DNA from: Rheinheimera soli | GTDB lineage: Bacteria; Pseudomonadota; Gammaproteobacteria; Enterobacterales; Alteromonadaceae | DNA length: 64,000 nucleotides | Reading direction: 5' to 3' | Assembly: GCF_021290985.1 (NCBI RefSeq) | Contig: NZ_JAJOYU010000007.1 | Location: 93,703 to 157,702, forward strand | Shown here: one piece after another, positions 47,095 through 57,073 of the stretch | Numbering within the stretch: position 1 is the stretch's first letter | How the letters are laid out: each line of letters starts with the position of its first letter | Program-made: the position numbers and the translations under genes | Notes under the pieces: generated by a model | Seen by the model: only the letters and a program-made list of their open reading frames with translations | Database searches by the model: none | Told to the model about the DNA's origin: nothing

Positions 47095-49719
47095 TTATCC
47101 CTCTGTCACATGAGTTAATTGTTCGACAAGAACACGGCGCAGCTGTGATTGTTGATCGGCATCCAGCGCCTGATCCTGTCTCGTGGAAATCATAAAAAAG
47201 TCTTCGGCTTTTTCGCCTATAGTGGTGATTTTGGCGGCGTGAATACTGATTTCACATTGCTGGAATACCGAGCCTATATCAGCCAGTAATCCCGGCATAT
47301 CCAAAGCAGTAATCTCCACCATAGTGCGGTGTTTATTTGAACCCGGAATAAAAACCACTTTGGGCGCTATATTAAAGGGCCGCATCTGGCGCGACAAACG
47401 GGGTTTACCGCGTGACAGCTCCGGTTTGCCGCTAATATAGCTTTCCAGTGCACGTTTGAGGCTTTGTAAGCGGGATGGCGAAGTCACCGGTTCACCATTT
47501 TGCTCCAGCACCACAAAGGTATCCATCGCATAACCATCTTTGTTGGTCATGATCTGGGCATCAAAAATATTGACCTTTTTGCTGTCGAGCGCTGCCACTA
47601 AATGGGCAAATAAGTTGTCTTGATCCGGCGTATAAACAAAGACCTGAGTGCTGCCACGAAACGGTGTTTTATCGACCAGCACCAAAGGCTCATCCGGATC
47701 TTTGTGACGCAGAATATGTTCACAGTGCCAGACAATTTGTTTCGGGTTATAACGGGCGAAATAATCCGCTTTGATCCGGCCCCATAACTGCAGCACTTCT
47801 TGTTCGGTAAAGCCTTGTTTTTGCAACAGCTTCATGGCCTCTGCCTGATTTTCGCGAATTAAATCGCGTAAATCCATTGGCTTCTCTAAGCCACGGCGGA
47901 AGGCTTTTTGTGTGCCTAAATAAAGTTCTCGTAATAACGAGCCTTTCCAGTCATTCCATAAATTGTCATTGGTGGCACGAATATCGGCCAGCGTCAGGCA
48001 ATACAAATAATTCAGCCGGGTTTCATCACGCACTTTATCAGCAAATTCAGCGATAACTGCCGGGTCGTGAATATCACGGCGCTGTGCTGTCACTGACATC
48101 AATAAATGGCTTTCGACTAACCAAGCCAGCAGTTTGCTGTCAAAGTCACTTAACTTATGCAGCTTGCCAAACTCGCGTGCATCCAGTGAGCCTAATTCGG
48201 AGTGATCACCACCTCTGCCTTTGGCGATGTCATGGAAAATACCGGCCAGATATAAAATCTCCGGTTTTTCCATACGTTTGACAATGTCGGTACACAGCGG
48301 AAATTCGTTTTCAAAACCCGCTTGTGAATAGCGGTATAAATTTTTCAGCACGCGGTGCGTGTGTTCATCCACAGTGTAGGCGTGGAATAAATCGAATTGC
48401 ATCTGACCGACAATATTGCGCCATGCCGGCAGGTAAGATGCCAGAATGCCGTGGCGATGCATCAGTGTAATGGCTCTGTCCATGCCTCGAGGGTGGCGGA
48501 TGATGCTCATAAAAAGCTGACGGCAGGCTTCATAATCCTGTAAATCGCCCATCAGACGACGCCGTACTAAACGCAATAAACGAATAGTGTCGGAGTGAAT
48601 GCCAGTGATATTGGAGTTATTGGCTATATGCCAGAACAGACGCAGAATATTTTCACGACGGGCAAAGACTGCATTGTCGGTGGCGCGGATTAAATGACCT
48701 GTCAATTCAAAAAAGTCATCCAGCTTTTGCTGCTTCAGTTTGCTTTGGCTATTGAGAATACTGCCGTCAAAATGCTGTAGCAGCATATCGTTCAGCTCAG
48801 CTACACGTTGCACTGTCTGGAAAAAACGTTTCATCATACGTTCAACGGACGCTTTACCGTCATCACCAAAACCCAGGCGTTTGGCAACGGCTGGCTGGTA
48901 GTCAAACAAAATACGGTTTTCGTTACGGCCAGATTCAACATGCAAAGCAAAACGCATTTGCCATAAATAAGCTTCACACTCCATCAATTCCTGATATTCA
49001 TCTTCAGTTAGGTATTGATAAGCCACCAGCTCACGCATGGTTCTGGTATTAAAGTGTTTTTTCGCCACCCAGCCTATGGTTTGGATATCACGCAGACCAC
49101 CAGGGTTGGCTTTTAAATTCGGTTCTAAGTTGTAGGCTGTGCCGTGGTACTGGGCATGACGCTGTTGTTGCTCGTCCCGTTTCGCCTGAAAAAATGCCTG
49201 AGAAGTCCAGAAGTTGTCTTTGCACACCAGTACCTGCAGCTCATCAAACAGCTCTTTGCTGCCGGTCAGCAGGCGCATTTCCATCAGGTTGGTGGCAATG
49301 GTGATGTCTTCTTTGCCTAAAGTGACAGACTCTTTCACGCTACGCACACTGTGGCCTACTTCTAAACGTAGGTCCCACAGCAAGGTAATAAACTGGCTGA
49401 TTTGTTCTTTTTGCTGAGCGTCGAGTTTGCTGTCAGTCAGCAATAATAAGTCGATATCAGAGCAGGGGTGTAGTTCACCCCGGCCATAACCACCTACGGC
49501 TATCAGACTGATTTTTTTATGTTTATGCAGGTCAAAATGCTGCCATAAAGACACCAGCACCTCGTCGATAAAACGGGCACGTGCTTTAACCAGGCTGCCG
49601 ACTGTTTGATGTTCAAAGGCATTTTTCAGCCAGTCATTAAACTCAACAAAATGTTTTTTATAACTATCGAGAGTACATAAACCAGGTAAAGACTTGTTAA
49701 ACGCCAGCGCCATATTCAT
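47095..49719 (-). CDS. glnD: Bifunctional uridylyltransferase/uridylyl-removing enzyme GlnD
   Basis: Senses glutamine and adds or removes UMP on PII proteins, controlling glutamine synthetase and nitrogen regulation; the GOGAT genes are in the same window. Order: nucleotidyltransferase domain with [19 protein letters not shown] (residues 76-94), a helical region, the HD domain with [18 protein letters not shown] (hydrolase), and two C-terminal ACT domains ([17 protein letters not shown] and [17 protein letters not shown]) that bind glutamine. It is 874 aa, close to E. coli. GAGGTAAAG precedes the ATG. It lies 47 bases after map, same strand. Confidence 0.97.
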   Translation of the reverse strand: MNMALAFNKSLPGLCTLDSYKKHFVEFNDWLKNAFEHQTVGSLVKARARFIDEVLVSLWQHFDLHKHKKISLIAVGGYGRGELHPCSDIDLLLLTDSKLDAQQKEQISQFITLLWDLRLEVGHSVRSVKESVTLGKEDITIATNLMEMRLLTGSKELFDELQVLVCKDNFWTSQAFFQAKRDEQQQRHAQYHGTAYNLEPNLKANPGGLRDIQTIGWVAKKHFNTRTMRELVAYQYLTEDEYQELMECEAYLWQMRFALHVESGRNENRILFDYQPAVAKRLGFGDDGKASVERMMKRFFQTVQRVAELNDMLLQHFDGSILNSQSKLKQQKLDDFFELTGHLIRATDNAVFARRENILRLFWHIANNSNITGIHSDTIRLLRLVRRRLMGDLQDYEACRQLFMSIIRHPRGMDRAITLMHRHGILASYLPAWRNIVGQMQFDLFHAYTVDEHTHRVLKNLYRYSQAGFENEFPLCTDIVKRMEKPEILYLAGIFHDIAKGRGGDHSELGSLDAREFGKLHKLSDFDSKLLAWLVESHLLMSVTAQRRDIHDPAVIAEFADKVRDETRLNYLYCLTLADIRATNDNLWNDWKGSLLRELYLGTQKAFRRGLEKPMDLRDLIRENQAEAMKLLQKQGFTEQEVLQLWGRIKADYFARYNPKQIVWHCEHILRHKDPDEPLVLVDKTPFRGSTQVFVYTPDQDNLFAHLVAALDSKKVNIFDAQIMTNKDGYAMDTFVVLEQNGEPVTSPSRLQSLKRALESYISGKPELSRGKPRLSRQMRPFNIAPKVVFIPGSNKHRTMVEITALDMPGLLADIGSVFQQCEISIHAAKITTIGEKAEDFFMISTRQDQALDADQQSQLRRVLVEQLTHVTEG

Positions 49720-49766
49720 TTGCTTTACCTCAGGTCTTAAGCGGCCGCCGCTACTGCGGTATGGAC

Positions 49767-50558
49767 TTACTCGGCCGTGACTATTCGTTCTATGGTGTCG
49801 TCGGATCTCAGAGTTAAAATTTCGCAGCCAGTCTCTGTCACGACAATAGTGTGTTCAAACTGCGCTGATAAACTACGATCTTTGGTGACAACCGTCCAGC
49901 CGTCTTTTAACAATTTACTATGACGCTCTCCAGCGTTGATCATAGGCTCTATCGTCAAACACATACCGGTTTTTAAGGTATCACCTGTGCCTGGGCGGCC
50001 ATAATGCAGAACTTGTGGGTCTTCGTGGAATACCTGGCCTATGCCATGACCACAGTATTCACGCACCACAGAGTAGCTGTGTTTTTCGGCATGTTGCTGA
50101 ATAACAAAACCAATATCACCTAAACGGGCGCCATTTTTTACTTTGCGAATACCCATATACAAGCATTCCTGCGTCACACGTATTAAACGGTCTGCCAGAA
50201 TGCTGGGTTTACCAATAACAAACATTTTTGAGGTGTCGCCGTGAAAACCATCTTTAATCACAGTGATATCTATATTGATGATGTCGCCTTCTTTGAGTTT
50301 TTTCTCAGCGGACGGAATACCGTGACAAATCACCTGATTGACCGAAGTACAGATGGACTTTGGAAAACCGTGGTAATTTAGTGGGGCAGGGATAGCCTGC
50401 TGCACATCAACAATATAGTTGTGGCAAATGGTGTTCAGCTCTTCGGTGGTGACACCGGCTTTGACGTATGGCTCAATCATCTCTAATACTTCGGCAGCTA
50501 ACTTACCTGCCACACGCATTTTTTCGATCTGATCTGCTGTCTTAATAATCGCGGCCAT
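49767..50558 (-). CDS. map: Methionine aminopeptidase, type I
   Basis: Removes the initiator methionine from nascent proteins. The five metal ligands are in NIDITVIKDGFHGDTSKMF (two Asp), YCGHGIG (His), LTIEPMINAG (Glu) and QFEHTIVVTETG (Glu), with the substrate His in NYHGFPKSI. I start at MAAIIKTADQIEKM; the frame is open 15 codons further with no family similarity. That gives 263 aa, as in E. coli. The gene is divergent from rpsB, an order conserved in gammaproteobacteria. Confidence 0.96.
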   Translation of the reverse strand: MAAIIKTADQIEKMRVAGKLAAEVLEMIEPYVKAGVTTEELNTICHNYIVDVQQAIPAPLNYHGFPKSICTSVNQVICHGIPSAEKKLKEGDIINIDITVIKDGFHGDTSKMFVIGKPSILADRLIRVTQECLYMGIRKVKNGARLGDIGFVIQQHAEKHSYSVVREYCGHGIGQVFHEDPQVLHYGRPGTGDTLKTGMCLTIEPMINAGERHSKLLKDGWTVVTKDRSLSAQFEHTIVVTETGCEILTLRSDDTIERIVTAE

Positions 50559-50592
50559 GCCATCTCTCTCTGCTGTAAAAATACACATTTCA

Positions 50593-50629
50593 TTGTGTTT
50601 CAAGGGTGTCTATGGTATAAAGCGCGCCG
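50593..50629 (+). promoter_or_regulatory. Likely sigma-70 promoter of the rpsB-tsf operon
   Basis: -35 TTGTGT (50593-50598) and -10 TATAAA (50616-50621) are separated by exactly 17 bases and followed by a GC-rich discriminator GCGCGCC, as in stringently controlled ribosomal promoters. The predicted start, near 50628, leaves a leader of about 170 bases before rpsB. Confidence 0.6.
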
Positions 50630-50719
50630 CGATTTGGCAAATCAGATTCTGCTAAAAACGCAAAACGCAGATTAAAACTGCAATTAACTAAACAACACAC
50701 ATACATCGACACATAATCC

Positions 50720-50799
50720 GGGGTGCTGCAACTCATTGAGTTACGGTCGGTTTTATGGGATGTATGGAGGCCCAACCCCATTACTAAGGAATATTTATA
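50720..50799 (+). promoter_or_regulatory. rpsB leader, putative S2-responsive structure
   Basis: The rpsB 5' leader can fold with a closing stem GGGGT (50720-50724)/ACCCC (50775-50779) and an inner hairpin AACTC/GAGTT (50730-50742). Autoregulation of rpsB-tsf by S2 through a conserved leader is known in E. coli and relatives; that this leader works the same way is inference from position and fold. AAGGAATATTTATA follows as the ribosome site. Confidence 0.5.
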
Positions 50800-51528
50800 A
50801 TGGCAAAAGTTTCTATGCGCGATATGCTCCAGGCGGGCGTACATTTCGGTCACCAAACACGTTACTGGAACCCAAAAATGAAGCCATTCATTTTCGGCGC
50901 TCGTAACCGTGTTCATATCATCAACCTGGAACAAACTGTTCCAATGATGAACGATGCTCTGGCTTTCATTCAGTCTGTTGCTGCTAAAAAAGGCAAAATC
51001 CTGTTTGTTGGTACTAAGCGCGCTGCCTCTGAAGCAATCAAAGAAGCTGCTTCTCAAGTTGACCAGTACTATGTAAACCACCGTTGGTTAGGTGGCATGC
51101 TGACTAACTGGAAAACTGTTCGCCAGTCTATCAAGCGTTTAAAAGACCTGGAATCTCAAAGCCAGGACGGTACTTTCGACAAGCTGACTAAAAAAGAAGC
51201 TTTAGACCGTACCCGTGAAATGGACAAGCTGGAAAAAAGCTTAGGCGGTATCAAAGACATGGGCGGCTTGCCTGATGTTCTGTTTGTGATCGACGCCGAC
51301 CACGAACACATTGCAATTAAAGAAGCCAACAACCTGGGTATCCCTGTTGTATCTATCGTTGATACTAACTCTGATCCTAAAGGTGTTGACTATGTGATTC
51401 CAGGTAACGATGACGCTATCCGCGCTATCCAGTTATACCTGGGCGCAGTAAATCAGGCCATCACTGAAGGCCGCAGCAAAAACATCGAAGTTCAGGCTGA
51501 ATCTGAAAACTTCGTAGCTGCTGAGTAA
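50800..51528 (+). CDS. rpsB: 30S ribosomal protein S2
   Basis: A 242-aa ribosomal protein of the 30S subunit, with the family blocks [71 protein letters not shown] and [12 protein letters not shown]. The length is normal. Strongly biased codon use, as in highly expressed genes. First gene of the long rightward operon, linked to tsf through a leader-like spacer with two hairpins and an ERIC-like element. Confidence 0.99.
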   Translation: MAKVSMRDMLQAGVHFGHQTRYWNPKMKPFIFGARNRVHIINLEQTVPMMNDALAFIQSVAAKKGKILFVGTKRAASEAIKEAASQVDQYYVNHRWLGGMLTNWKTVRQSIKRLKDLESQSQDGTFDKLTKKEALDRTREMDKLEKSLGGIKDMGGLPDVLFVIDADHEHIAIKEANNLGIPVVSIVDTNSDPKGVDYVIPGNDDAIRAIQLYLGAVNQAITEGRSKNIEVQAESENFVAAE

Positions 51529-51540
51529 TTGCATTGTCTC

Positions 51541-51564
51541 TGTAGCCTTGTAACCAAGGCTACA
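51541..51564 (+). terminator. Hairpin after rpsB (attenuator-like)
   Basis: Perfect 10-bp stem TGTAGCCTTG-TAAC-CAAGGCTACA, 12 bases after the rpsB stop. It lacks a T run, so it is more likely a partial terminator or processing site that sets the rpsB:tsf ratio than a full stop. Confidence 0.6.
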
Positions 51565-51692
51565 TATACCCTAAGTAATTGAAGTTGCGGCGCGGCGACA
51601 AGAGCGCGAGACCCCATGAAGATAGCTGTCTTATCTGATTGGGGCGAGAGATCGCAGGTAACAATGCGGCAGCTTCAAGGACGACGGGTATA
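51565..51692. repeat. ERIC-like palindromic repeat between rpsB and tsf (copy 2)
   Basis: 128 bases with ends TATACCCTAAGTAATTGAAG and GCAGCTTCAAGGACGACGGG plus TATA. It shows the ERIC/IRU layout: TATAC..TAA.TAATT.GAGTTGC at one end, GCAGCTTGAAG.A.GACG.GTATA at the other, and a central palindrome (ATGAAGATAGCTGTCTTATC) flanked by CCCCAT and ATTGGGG. The match to ERIC is from memory of the consensus. It lies in the transcribed spacer, so it should fold in the rpsB-tsf mRNA. The gltB-leader copy is its relative. Confidence 0.8.
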
Positions 51693-51708
51693 AAGCAAGT
51701 TTAAACAT

Positions 51709-51735
51709 ACAGGGGCATAGGCCCCTGTTTGTCCA
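51709..51735 (+). terminator. Second hairpin before tsf
   Basis: Perfect 8-bp stem ACAGGGGC-ATAG-GCCCCTGT followed by TTTGTCC, 33 bases before the tsf ATG. With the short T tract it could act as a partial intrinsic terminator, so tsf output depends on read-through or an internal promoter. Confidence 0.6.
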
Positions 51736-51761
51736 CGAAAAAATTTTGCGAGGAACTCCCC

Positions 51762-52634
51762 ATGGCTGTAACTGCCGGTATGGTAAAAGAATTACGCGAG
51801 CGCACTGGCGCTGGCATGATGGACTGCAAAAAAGCTTTAGAAGAAACTGCAGGTGACATCGAAGGCGCAATCGAATTAATGCGTAAAAACGGTCAGGCTA
51901 AAGCTGCCAAGAAAGCTGGCCGTATCGCCGCTGAAGGTACTGTAATCACTCGCGTTGGCAACGGTTACGCTGTTGCAATCGAATTTAACTGTGAAACAGA
52001 TTTCGTAGGCCGTGACGCAAGCTTCCTGGCTTTCTCTAACGCTGCTGCTGATCTGGCTCACGCTAACAAGCTGTTCACTGTTGAAGAGCTGTCTGCTGCT
52101 CAACTGGGTGACACTACAGTTGAAGAAGCTCGCGCTACACTGGTTACTAAAATCGGTGAAAACATCAACATCCGTCGTATCTCTGTAGTTCAGGGCGACG
52201 TGATTGGTCAGTACACTCACTCAGGCCGTATCGGCGTGTTAGTAGTACTGGAAGGCGGTAACGAAGATATCGCTAAAGACGTTGCTATGCACGTTGCTGC
52301 TAACAACCCTTCATTCCTGACTCCTGAGTCAGTGCCAGCTGAAGTTGTTGCTAAAGAGCAGGAAATCCAGATCGAAATCGCTATCAACAGCGGCAAGCCA
52401 AAAGAAATCGCAGAGAAGATGGTTGCTGGTCGTATGACCAAGTTCACTGGCGAAGTTTCTTTAACTGGCCAGATGTTCGTAAAAGATCCTTCAATCACTA
52501 CTGGTGAATTCCTGAAGCAAAACGGTGCTAAAGCTGTTAGCTACGTCCGTTTAGAAGTTGGTGAAGGCATCGAAAAAGCTGAAACTGATTTCGCTGCTGA
52601 AGTTGCTGCTCAAATCGCTGCTGCTAAGAAGTAA
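51762..52634 (+). CDS. tsf: Translation elongation factor Ts
   Basis: Exchanges GDP for GTP on EF-Tu. The N-terminal UBA-like domain has [20 protein letters not shown] (residues 8-27), and the core has [30 protein letters not shown] and the C-terminal [21 protein letters not shown] start at [11 protein letters not shown] because GAGGAACTCCC stands before it; the frame continues 11 codons further but would read through the hairpin. 290 aa, near the usual 283. Codon use highly biased, as in rpsB. Confidence 0.98.
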   Translation: MAVTAGMVKELRERTGAGMMDCKKALEETAGDIEGAIELMRKNGQAKAAKKAGRIAAEGTVITRVGNGYAVAIEFNCETDFVGRDASFLAFSNAAADLAHANKLFTVEELSAAQLGDTTVEEARATLVTKIGENINIRRISVVQGDVIGQYTHSGRIGVLVVLEGGNEDIAKDVAMHVAANNPSFLTPESVPAEVVAKEQEIQIEIAINSGKPKEIAEKMVAGRMTKFTGEVSLTGQMFVKDPSITTGEFLKQNGAKAVSYVRLEVGEGIEKAETDFAAEVAAQIAAAKK

Positions 52635-52670
52635 TTTACGCTTTAGCAATGCTTTGAAACCAGCTAGAAT

Positions 52671-52708
52671 AACCGCGACCTGACCTTCGTCTGTCGCGGT
52701 TTTTTTTG
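52671..52708 (+). terminator. Rho-independent terminator after tsf
   Basis: AACCGCGAC/GTCGCGGTT 9-bp stem followed by an 8-base T run. It ends the rpsB-tsf message 37 bases after the tsf stop, so pyrH onward must be read from a promoter between 52709 and 52819 or by read-through. Confidence 0.92.
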
Positions 52709-52819
52709 TGTACAGTTTAGGAAGTACGGCTGATTGTGTTTATCCAACACGCTGTATGACCTGACAATATGCAAGTAATCGACAGTAAAGGTTATACCTT
52801 CCAGATAAATGAGGACCTC

Positions 52820-53557
52820 ATGAGCAATCCAAAACTAGCCTACAGAAGAATTTTATTAAAACTCAGTGGTGAAGCCCTGATGGGTGAAGAAGGCTTTGGT
52901 ATTGATCCTAAAGTGCTGGATCGTATGGCTCAGGAAATCAAAGAGCTGGTTGAATTAGGTATTCAGGTCGCCATAGTGATAGGTGGCGGTAATATATTCC
53001 GTGGTGAAGGTTTAGCCAAAGCTGGCATGAACCGTGTGGTCGGCGACCATATGGGGATGTTAGCCACAGTGATGAATGGCCTGGCAATGCGTGATGCGCT
53101 GCACCGCGCCTTTGTAAACGCCCGCCTGATGTCTGCCATCCCGTTAAACGGTGTCTGTGACAATTACAGCTGGGCAGAAGCCATTAGTCTGTTAAAGTCT
53201 GGCCGTGTGGTGATTTTCTCTGCCGGTACTGGTAACCCGTTTTTCACCACAGATTCAGCCGCCTGTTTACGTGGTATTGAGATTGAAGCCGATGCGGTTT
53301 TAAAAGCCACTAAAGTAGATGGTGTCTATTCAGCTGATCCAGTGAAAGACCCTACAGCTACTCTGTACAGCAAATTAAGCTACACAGAAGTGTTGGAAAA
53401 AGAATTAAAAGTCATGGATTTAGCCGCTTTTACGCTGGCCCGTGACCATAATATGCAAATTCGTGTATTCAATATGAATACGCCTGGCGCACTGAAACGT
53501 GTGGTGCTGGGTGAAGAAGAAGGCACAGTGATCGACCACGCTGAAAAATTACAGTAA
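52820..53557 (+). CDS. pyrH: UMP kinase
   Basis: Hexameric bacterial UMP kinase that makes UDP. Amino-acid-kinase fold: [19 protein letters not shown] at the start, [20 protein letters not shown] (nucleotide binding), [16 protein letters not shown] and [19 protein letters not shown]. The start at [10 protein letters not shown] has GAGG 5 bases upstream; the frame extends 17 codons further but without family similarity. 245 aa, normal. First gene after the tsf terminator; frr follows at 44 bases. Confidence 0.97.
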   Translation: MSNPKLAYRRILLKLSGEALMGEEGFGIDPKVLDRMAQEIKELVELGIQVAIVIGGGNIFRGEGLAKAGMNRVVGDHMGMLATVMNGLAMRDALHRAFVNARLMSAIPLNGVCDNYSWAEAISLLKSGRVVIFSAGTGNPFFTTDSAACLRGIEIEADAVLKATKVDGVYSADPVKDPTATLYSKLSYTEVLEKELKVMDLAAFTLARDHNMQIRVFNMNTPGALKRVVLGEEEGTVIDHAEKLQ

Positions 53558-53601
53558 ACTAACTGCCACTTTTTTGGTGTAGCAAAAAAAGGATAGCCAA
53601 A

Positions 53602-54159
53602 GTGATTAACGATATTCTCAAAGACAGCAAAACCCGGATGGAAAAAAGCGTTGATGCGCTGAAAAGCCAATTGTCAAAAATCCGTACCGGCCGTGCTCAC
53701 CCAAGTTTATTAGACGGCATTCAGGTGTCTTACTACGGTGCAAACACACCATTACGCCAGGTGGCTAACGTGTCGGTGGAAGATGCCCGCACTCTGAGCA
53801 TCAGCGTATTTGATAAAACTCTGGTTCAGCCAGTTGAAAAAGCCATTATGCAGTCAGATTTGGGTTTAAACCCAATGAGCGCTGGTACCACTATTCGTGT
53901 GCCATTGCCTGCTTTGACTGAAGAACGTCGTCGTGATTTAGTTAAAGTAGTACGTAACGAAGCTGAAGGTGCCCGTGTTGCAGTGCGTAACATTCGCCGT
54001 GACGCTAATGCTGATCTGAAGACTTTATTAAAAGATAAAGAAATTGGTGAAGATGACGAGCGTAAAGCCGCAGACGAAGTTCAGAAGCTAACCGACGCCT
54101 TTGTGAAAAAGGTTGACGAGGTTTTAGCTGACAAAGAAAAAGAGTTGATGGAAGTTTAA
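53602..54159 (+). CDS. frr: Ribosome recycling factor
   Basis: Splits post-termination ribosomes together with EF-G. 185 aa, with [43 protein letters not shown] (family signature, quoted in two overlapping parts of at most twenty residues: [24 protein letters not shown]), then [19 protein letters not shown] and [13 protein letters not shown]. It uses a GTG start with AAGGA upstream. The gene follows pyrH as in E. coli and is itself followed by a weak terminator before uppS. Confidence 0.97.
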   Translation: MINDILKDSKTRMEKSVDALKSQLSKIRTGRAHPSLLDGIQVSYYGANTPLRQVANVSVEDARTLSISVFDKTLVQPVEKAIMQSDLGLNPMSAGTTIRVPLPALTEERRRDLVKVVRNEAEGARVAVRNIRRDANADLKTLLKDKEIGEDDERKAADEVQKLTDAFVKKVDEVLADKEKELMEV

Positions 54160-54186
54160 TCAACCCCGCCCTGATTAGGGAAATAG

Positions 54187-54220
54187 CGCCGTGTAGGGTA
54201 TACTTCGCGGCGTTTTTTAT
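54187..54220 (+). terminator. Terminator-like hairpin between frr and uppS
   Basis: CGCCG/CGGCG 5-bp stem with a 16-base loop followed by GTTTTTTATT, ending 24 bases before uppS. The stem is short, so read-through into uppS is likely. Confidence 0.6.
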
Positions 54221-54243
54221 TATTGTGACAAGGTCAGATTCAG

Positions 54244-55011
54244 ATGACAGAAGTGCAAACCGCGTTACAAAACGCGTTGCCACAACATGTCGCCATTATC
54301 ATGGACGGCAACGGACGCTGGGCTGAACGGCAAGGCAGACCTCGGGTATGGGGTCATAAAAAAGGCGTTGACGCAGTGCGTCGTGCTGTGAGCTTTTGCC
54401 GTAAATTAGGCATCCAGTCTCTTACCTTATTTGCTTTTAGCAGTGAAAACTGGCGTCGGCCTGAAGACGAAGTCAGCGGTTTGATGCAACTGTTTTTACT
54501 GGTGTTACAGCAGGAAGTGAAAACCCTGCACAAGAATAATGTACGGCTGAATATTATCGGAGACTTGTCTCCCTTTAGCGACAAACTCAAACAACATATT
54601 AAAGAGGCGCAACAGCTTACAGCTCAGAATACAGCTTTGACCCTGAATGTTGCCGCTAATTACGGCGGACGTTGGGACATAGTGCAGGCAGCACAGCAAT
54701 TAGCGCAAAAAGTAGCTGATGGTGAGATGACCGCCGCACAAATTGACGAACAATTGTTATCAGGCTGCATGCAAATGCACGAACAGCCGGAACTGGATCT
54801 AATGATCCGTACCGGTGGTGATGTACGCATCAGTAACTTTTTGTTGTGGCAAGCTGCTTATGCTGAGTTATGGTTTACCGAAACTTTATGGCCTGACTTT
54901 GATGATCAGGTGTTTTCGGAAGCTTTGGCCACCTACGCCAGCAGAGAGCGGCGTTTTGGTTGTACCGGAGCACAAATCCGTGAGCTGGCAATGCGTCCGA
55001 TACAAGGATAA
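54244..55011 (+). CDS. uppS: Undecaprenyl diphosphate synthase
   Basis: Cis-prenyltransferase that extends farnesyl diphosphate with eight isoprene units to make the carrier lipid for peptidoglycan, O-antigen and other polymers. The catalytic Asp21 lies in [43 protein letters not shown] and [19 protein letters not shown] are the family substrate-binding blocks, and [12 protein letters not shown] closes them. 255 aa, normal. It is 5 bases before cdsA. Confidence 0.97.
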   Translation: MTEVQTALQNALPQHVAIIMDGNGRWAERQGRPRVWGHKKGVDAVRRAVSFCRKLGIQSLTLFAFSSENWRRPEDEVSGLMQLFLLVLQQEVKTLHKNNVRLNIIGDLSPFSDKLKQHIKEAQQLTAQNTALTLNVAANYGGRWDIVQAAQQLAQKVADGEMTAAQIDEQLLSGCMQMHEQPELDLMIRTGGDVRISNFLLWQAAYAELWFTETLWPDFDDQVFSEALATYASRERRFGCTGAQIRELAMRPIQG

Positions 55012-55016
55012 CCAAT

Positions 55017-55880
55017 TTGTTTAAGCAACGAGTTATTACAGCCCTGATCATGGCGCCACTGGCGTTAGCCGCAGTTTTTTTTCTTCCTTTACATTATTTC
55101 GCTATTTTTATTGCTGCAGCTTTTTTGATCGGTGCCTGGGAGTGGAGTTTATTTTGTGGCTACAACACCAAAGCCAGCCAATACGGCTTTGTTACTGTAG
55201 TTGCTGCGAGTATGGCGCTGATTTATTGGCAATTGCCTGATACGACCTACTGGCCAGTGCAAATGGATGTGCTGAGCAATAGCCTGTTGGCGATGGGCGT
55301 GGTCTGGTGGCTGATTGCTGTACTTTTGGTATTAAGTTACCCAAGAAGCAGTCAAAGCTGGGCTAAGGGGCATTTACGCCGTGCTTTGATGGGCTGGTTA
55401 ACTTTGGTTCCCGCCTGGACAGCTTTATTATTAATACGTTCTGTTGATTTTCATCAATCCAGTTATACCGGCGCCTGGTTGATTTGCTTATTACTTGGAA
55501 TAGTCTGGGCTGCTGATATCGGTGGTTATTTTATTGGCAAACCTTTTGGCAAACGTAAACTGTTGCCCGCTGTCAGTCCTGGAAAAACCCTGGAGGGCAT
55601 GTTAGGTGGTGTTGGTTTTGTCATGCTGCTGGTCACTGCCGTAGCTTATTACCATGGTTTTCCAGAAGAGGTTGTCACCTGGTATTTGGCGGCTTTAGTA
55701 CTGACAGTGTTATCTGTGTTTGGCGATTTAAGCGAAAGCATGTTTAAACGTGTGGCGGGCTTAAAAGACAGTGGTTCTATAATTCCTGGTCATGGCGGCA
55801 TATTAGACCGTATCGACAGTCTGACGGCTACAGCACCGCTTTACGCAGTCTTGGTTGCTCTGATTGGAGGTTTCGCGTAA
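55017..55880 (+). CDS. cdsA: Phosphatidate cytidylyltransferase
   Basis: Makes CDP-diacylglycerol from phosphatidate and CTP, the branch point of phospholipid synthesis. A 287-aa inner-membrane protein with about eight hydrophobic segments and the CdsA signature: GKPFGKRKLLPAVSPGKTLEG, then SVFGDLSESMFKRVAGLKDSG and PGHGGILDRIDSLT (each quoted in short parts of the conserved region). It appears to use TTG as start, preceded by AAGGATAACCAA. Its last base is shared with the dxr start codon (TAATG), so translation is coupled. Confidence 0.95.
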   Translation: MFKQRVITALIMAPLALAAVFFLPLHYFAIFIAAAFLIGAWEWSLFCGYNTKASQYGFVTVVAASMALIYWQLPDTTYWPVQMDVLSNSLLAMGVVWWLIAVLLVLSYPRSSQSWAKGHLRRALMGWLTLVPAWTALLLIRSVDFHQSSYTGAWLICLLLGIVWAADIGGYFIGKPFGKRKLLPAVSPGKTLEGMLGGVGFVMLLVTAVAYYHGFPEEVVTWYLAALVLTVLSVFGDLSESMFKRVAGLKDSGSIIPGHGGILDRIDSLTATAPLYAVLVALIGGFA

Positions 55881-57073
55881 TGCGGACTCTGGTGATCCTT
55901 GGTGCTACGGGGTCTATTGGCTGCAGCACTTTAGATGTTGTGGCTAAGCACCCGGATGACTATCAGGTGCTGGGCTTAACAGGTGCCACTCAGGTGGATA
56001 AGCTGTTTGCGCAAATTCAGCAGTTTAAACCTCGTTATGCGGTGATGACAGATACAATAGCCGCAGACCAATTACGTCAACTGGTAAAAGACGCTAATCT
56101 TTCCACTGAAGTTTGGGCTGGCGCTGGGGCACTTTGTGATTTAGCGGCTCACCCAGATGCAGATATGGTGATGGCGGCTATTGTCGGGGCAGCAGGTTTG
56201 TTACCCACTTTGGCTGCGGTAGAACAAGGCAAAACTGTATTACTGGCAAATAAAGAAGCGCTGGTGATGAGTGGTGAGCTTTTTATTAATAAAGTGCAGC
56301 AGTATGGCGCTACTTTATTACCAATAGACAGTGAACATAACGCAATCTTTCAATGTTTACCTGCGCAATTACAACAAAATACCGCGACTCAGAAACTGTC
56401 TGACTTTGGTATCAGCAAGCTGTTACTCACTGGCAGCGGTGGTCCGTTTTTACGCAAAGATCTGACAGAGTTTTCCGCTATTACGCCAGCTCAGGCTGTG
56501 GCGCATCCAAATTGGGTGATGGGGCAGAAAATATCAGTCGACAGCGCCACCATGATGAATAAAGGCCTGGAGTTTATTGAAGCGCGCTGGTTGTTTAATT
56601 GTGCTGCTGACGATATTCAGGTGGTGATCCATCCCCAAAGTATTATCCATTCAATGGTGCAATACACAGACGGTTCTGTGCTGGCGCAATTAGGTCAGCC
56701 TGATATGCGTACCCCTATAGCTCATGCTTTGGCTTTCCCCAAACGTATTCAAACTCAGGTAAAGCCACTGAATTTCTTCGAGCTGGCTGACTTTAGTTTC
56801 TCACAACCAGAACCAGCGCGTTACCCGAATTTGTATCTGGCAATAGCTGCTTGTGGTTATGGGCAGGGTGCCACGACAGCGTTAAACGCAGCGAATGAAA
56901 TGACTGTGGCCGCCTTTTTGGCCGGGCAAATCAGCTTTACCAATATAGCTCTGCTAAACGAAAAAGCATTGGAGCGTTTTGCCACAATAAAAGCGCCTGA
57001 TTTAGAAAGCATTCTGGCTCTGGACCAAGAGGCCAGAATGTTCATGCAAGACCAATTGAGAAAGGTGAGTTAA
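55880..57073 (+). CDS. dxr: 1-deoxy-D-xylulose 5-phosphate reductoisomerase
   Basis: Second enzyme of the MEP isoprenoid pathway, making 2-C-methyl-erythritol 4-phosphate with NADPH. NADPH loop LGATGSIGCSTLDVV at the N terminus, LANKEALVMSG, the metal-site DSEHNAIFQCL, KLLLTGSGGPF, and the phosphate-binding NWVMGQKISVDSATMMNKGL-type helix. 397 aa, normal for the family. It supplies precursor for uppS two genes upstream. Overlaps both neighbours by one base. Confidence 0.97.
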   Translation: MRTLVILGATGSIGCSTLDVVAKHPDDYQVLGLTGATQVDKLFAQIQQFKPRYAVMTDTIAADQLRQLVKDANLSTEVWAGAGALCDLAAHPDADMVMAAIVGAAGLLPTLAAVEQGKTVLLANKEALVMSGELFINKVQQYGATLLPIDSEHNAIFQCLPAQLQQNTATQKLSDFGISKLLLTGSGGPFLRKDLTEFSAITPAQAVAHPNWVMGQKISVDSATMMNKGLEFIEARWLFNCAADDIQVVIHPQSIIHSMVQYTDGSVLAQLGQPDMRTPIAHALAFPKRIQTQVKPLNFFELADFSFSQPEPARYPNLYLAIAACGYGQGATTALNAANEMTVAAFLAGQISFTNIALLNEKALERFATIKAPDLESILALDQEARMFMQDQLRKVS

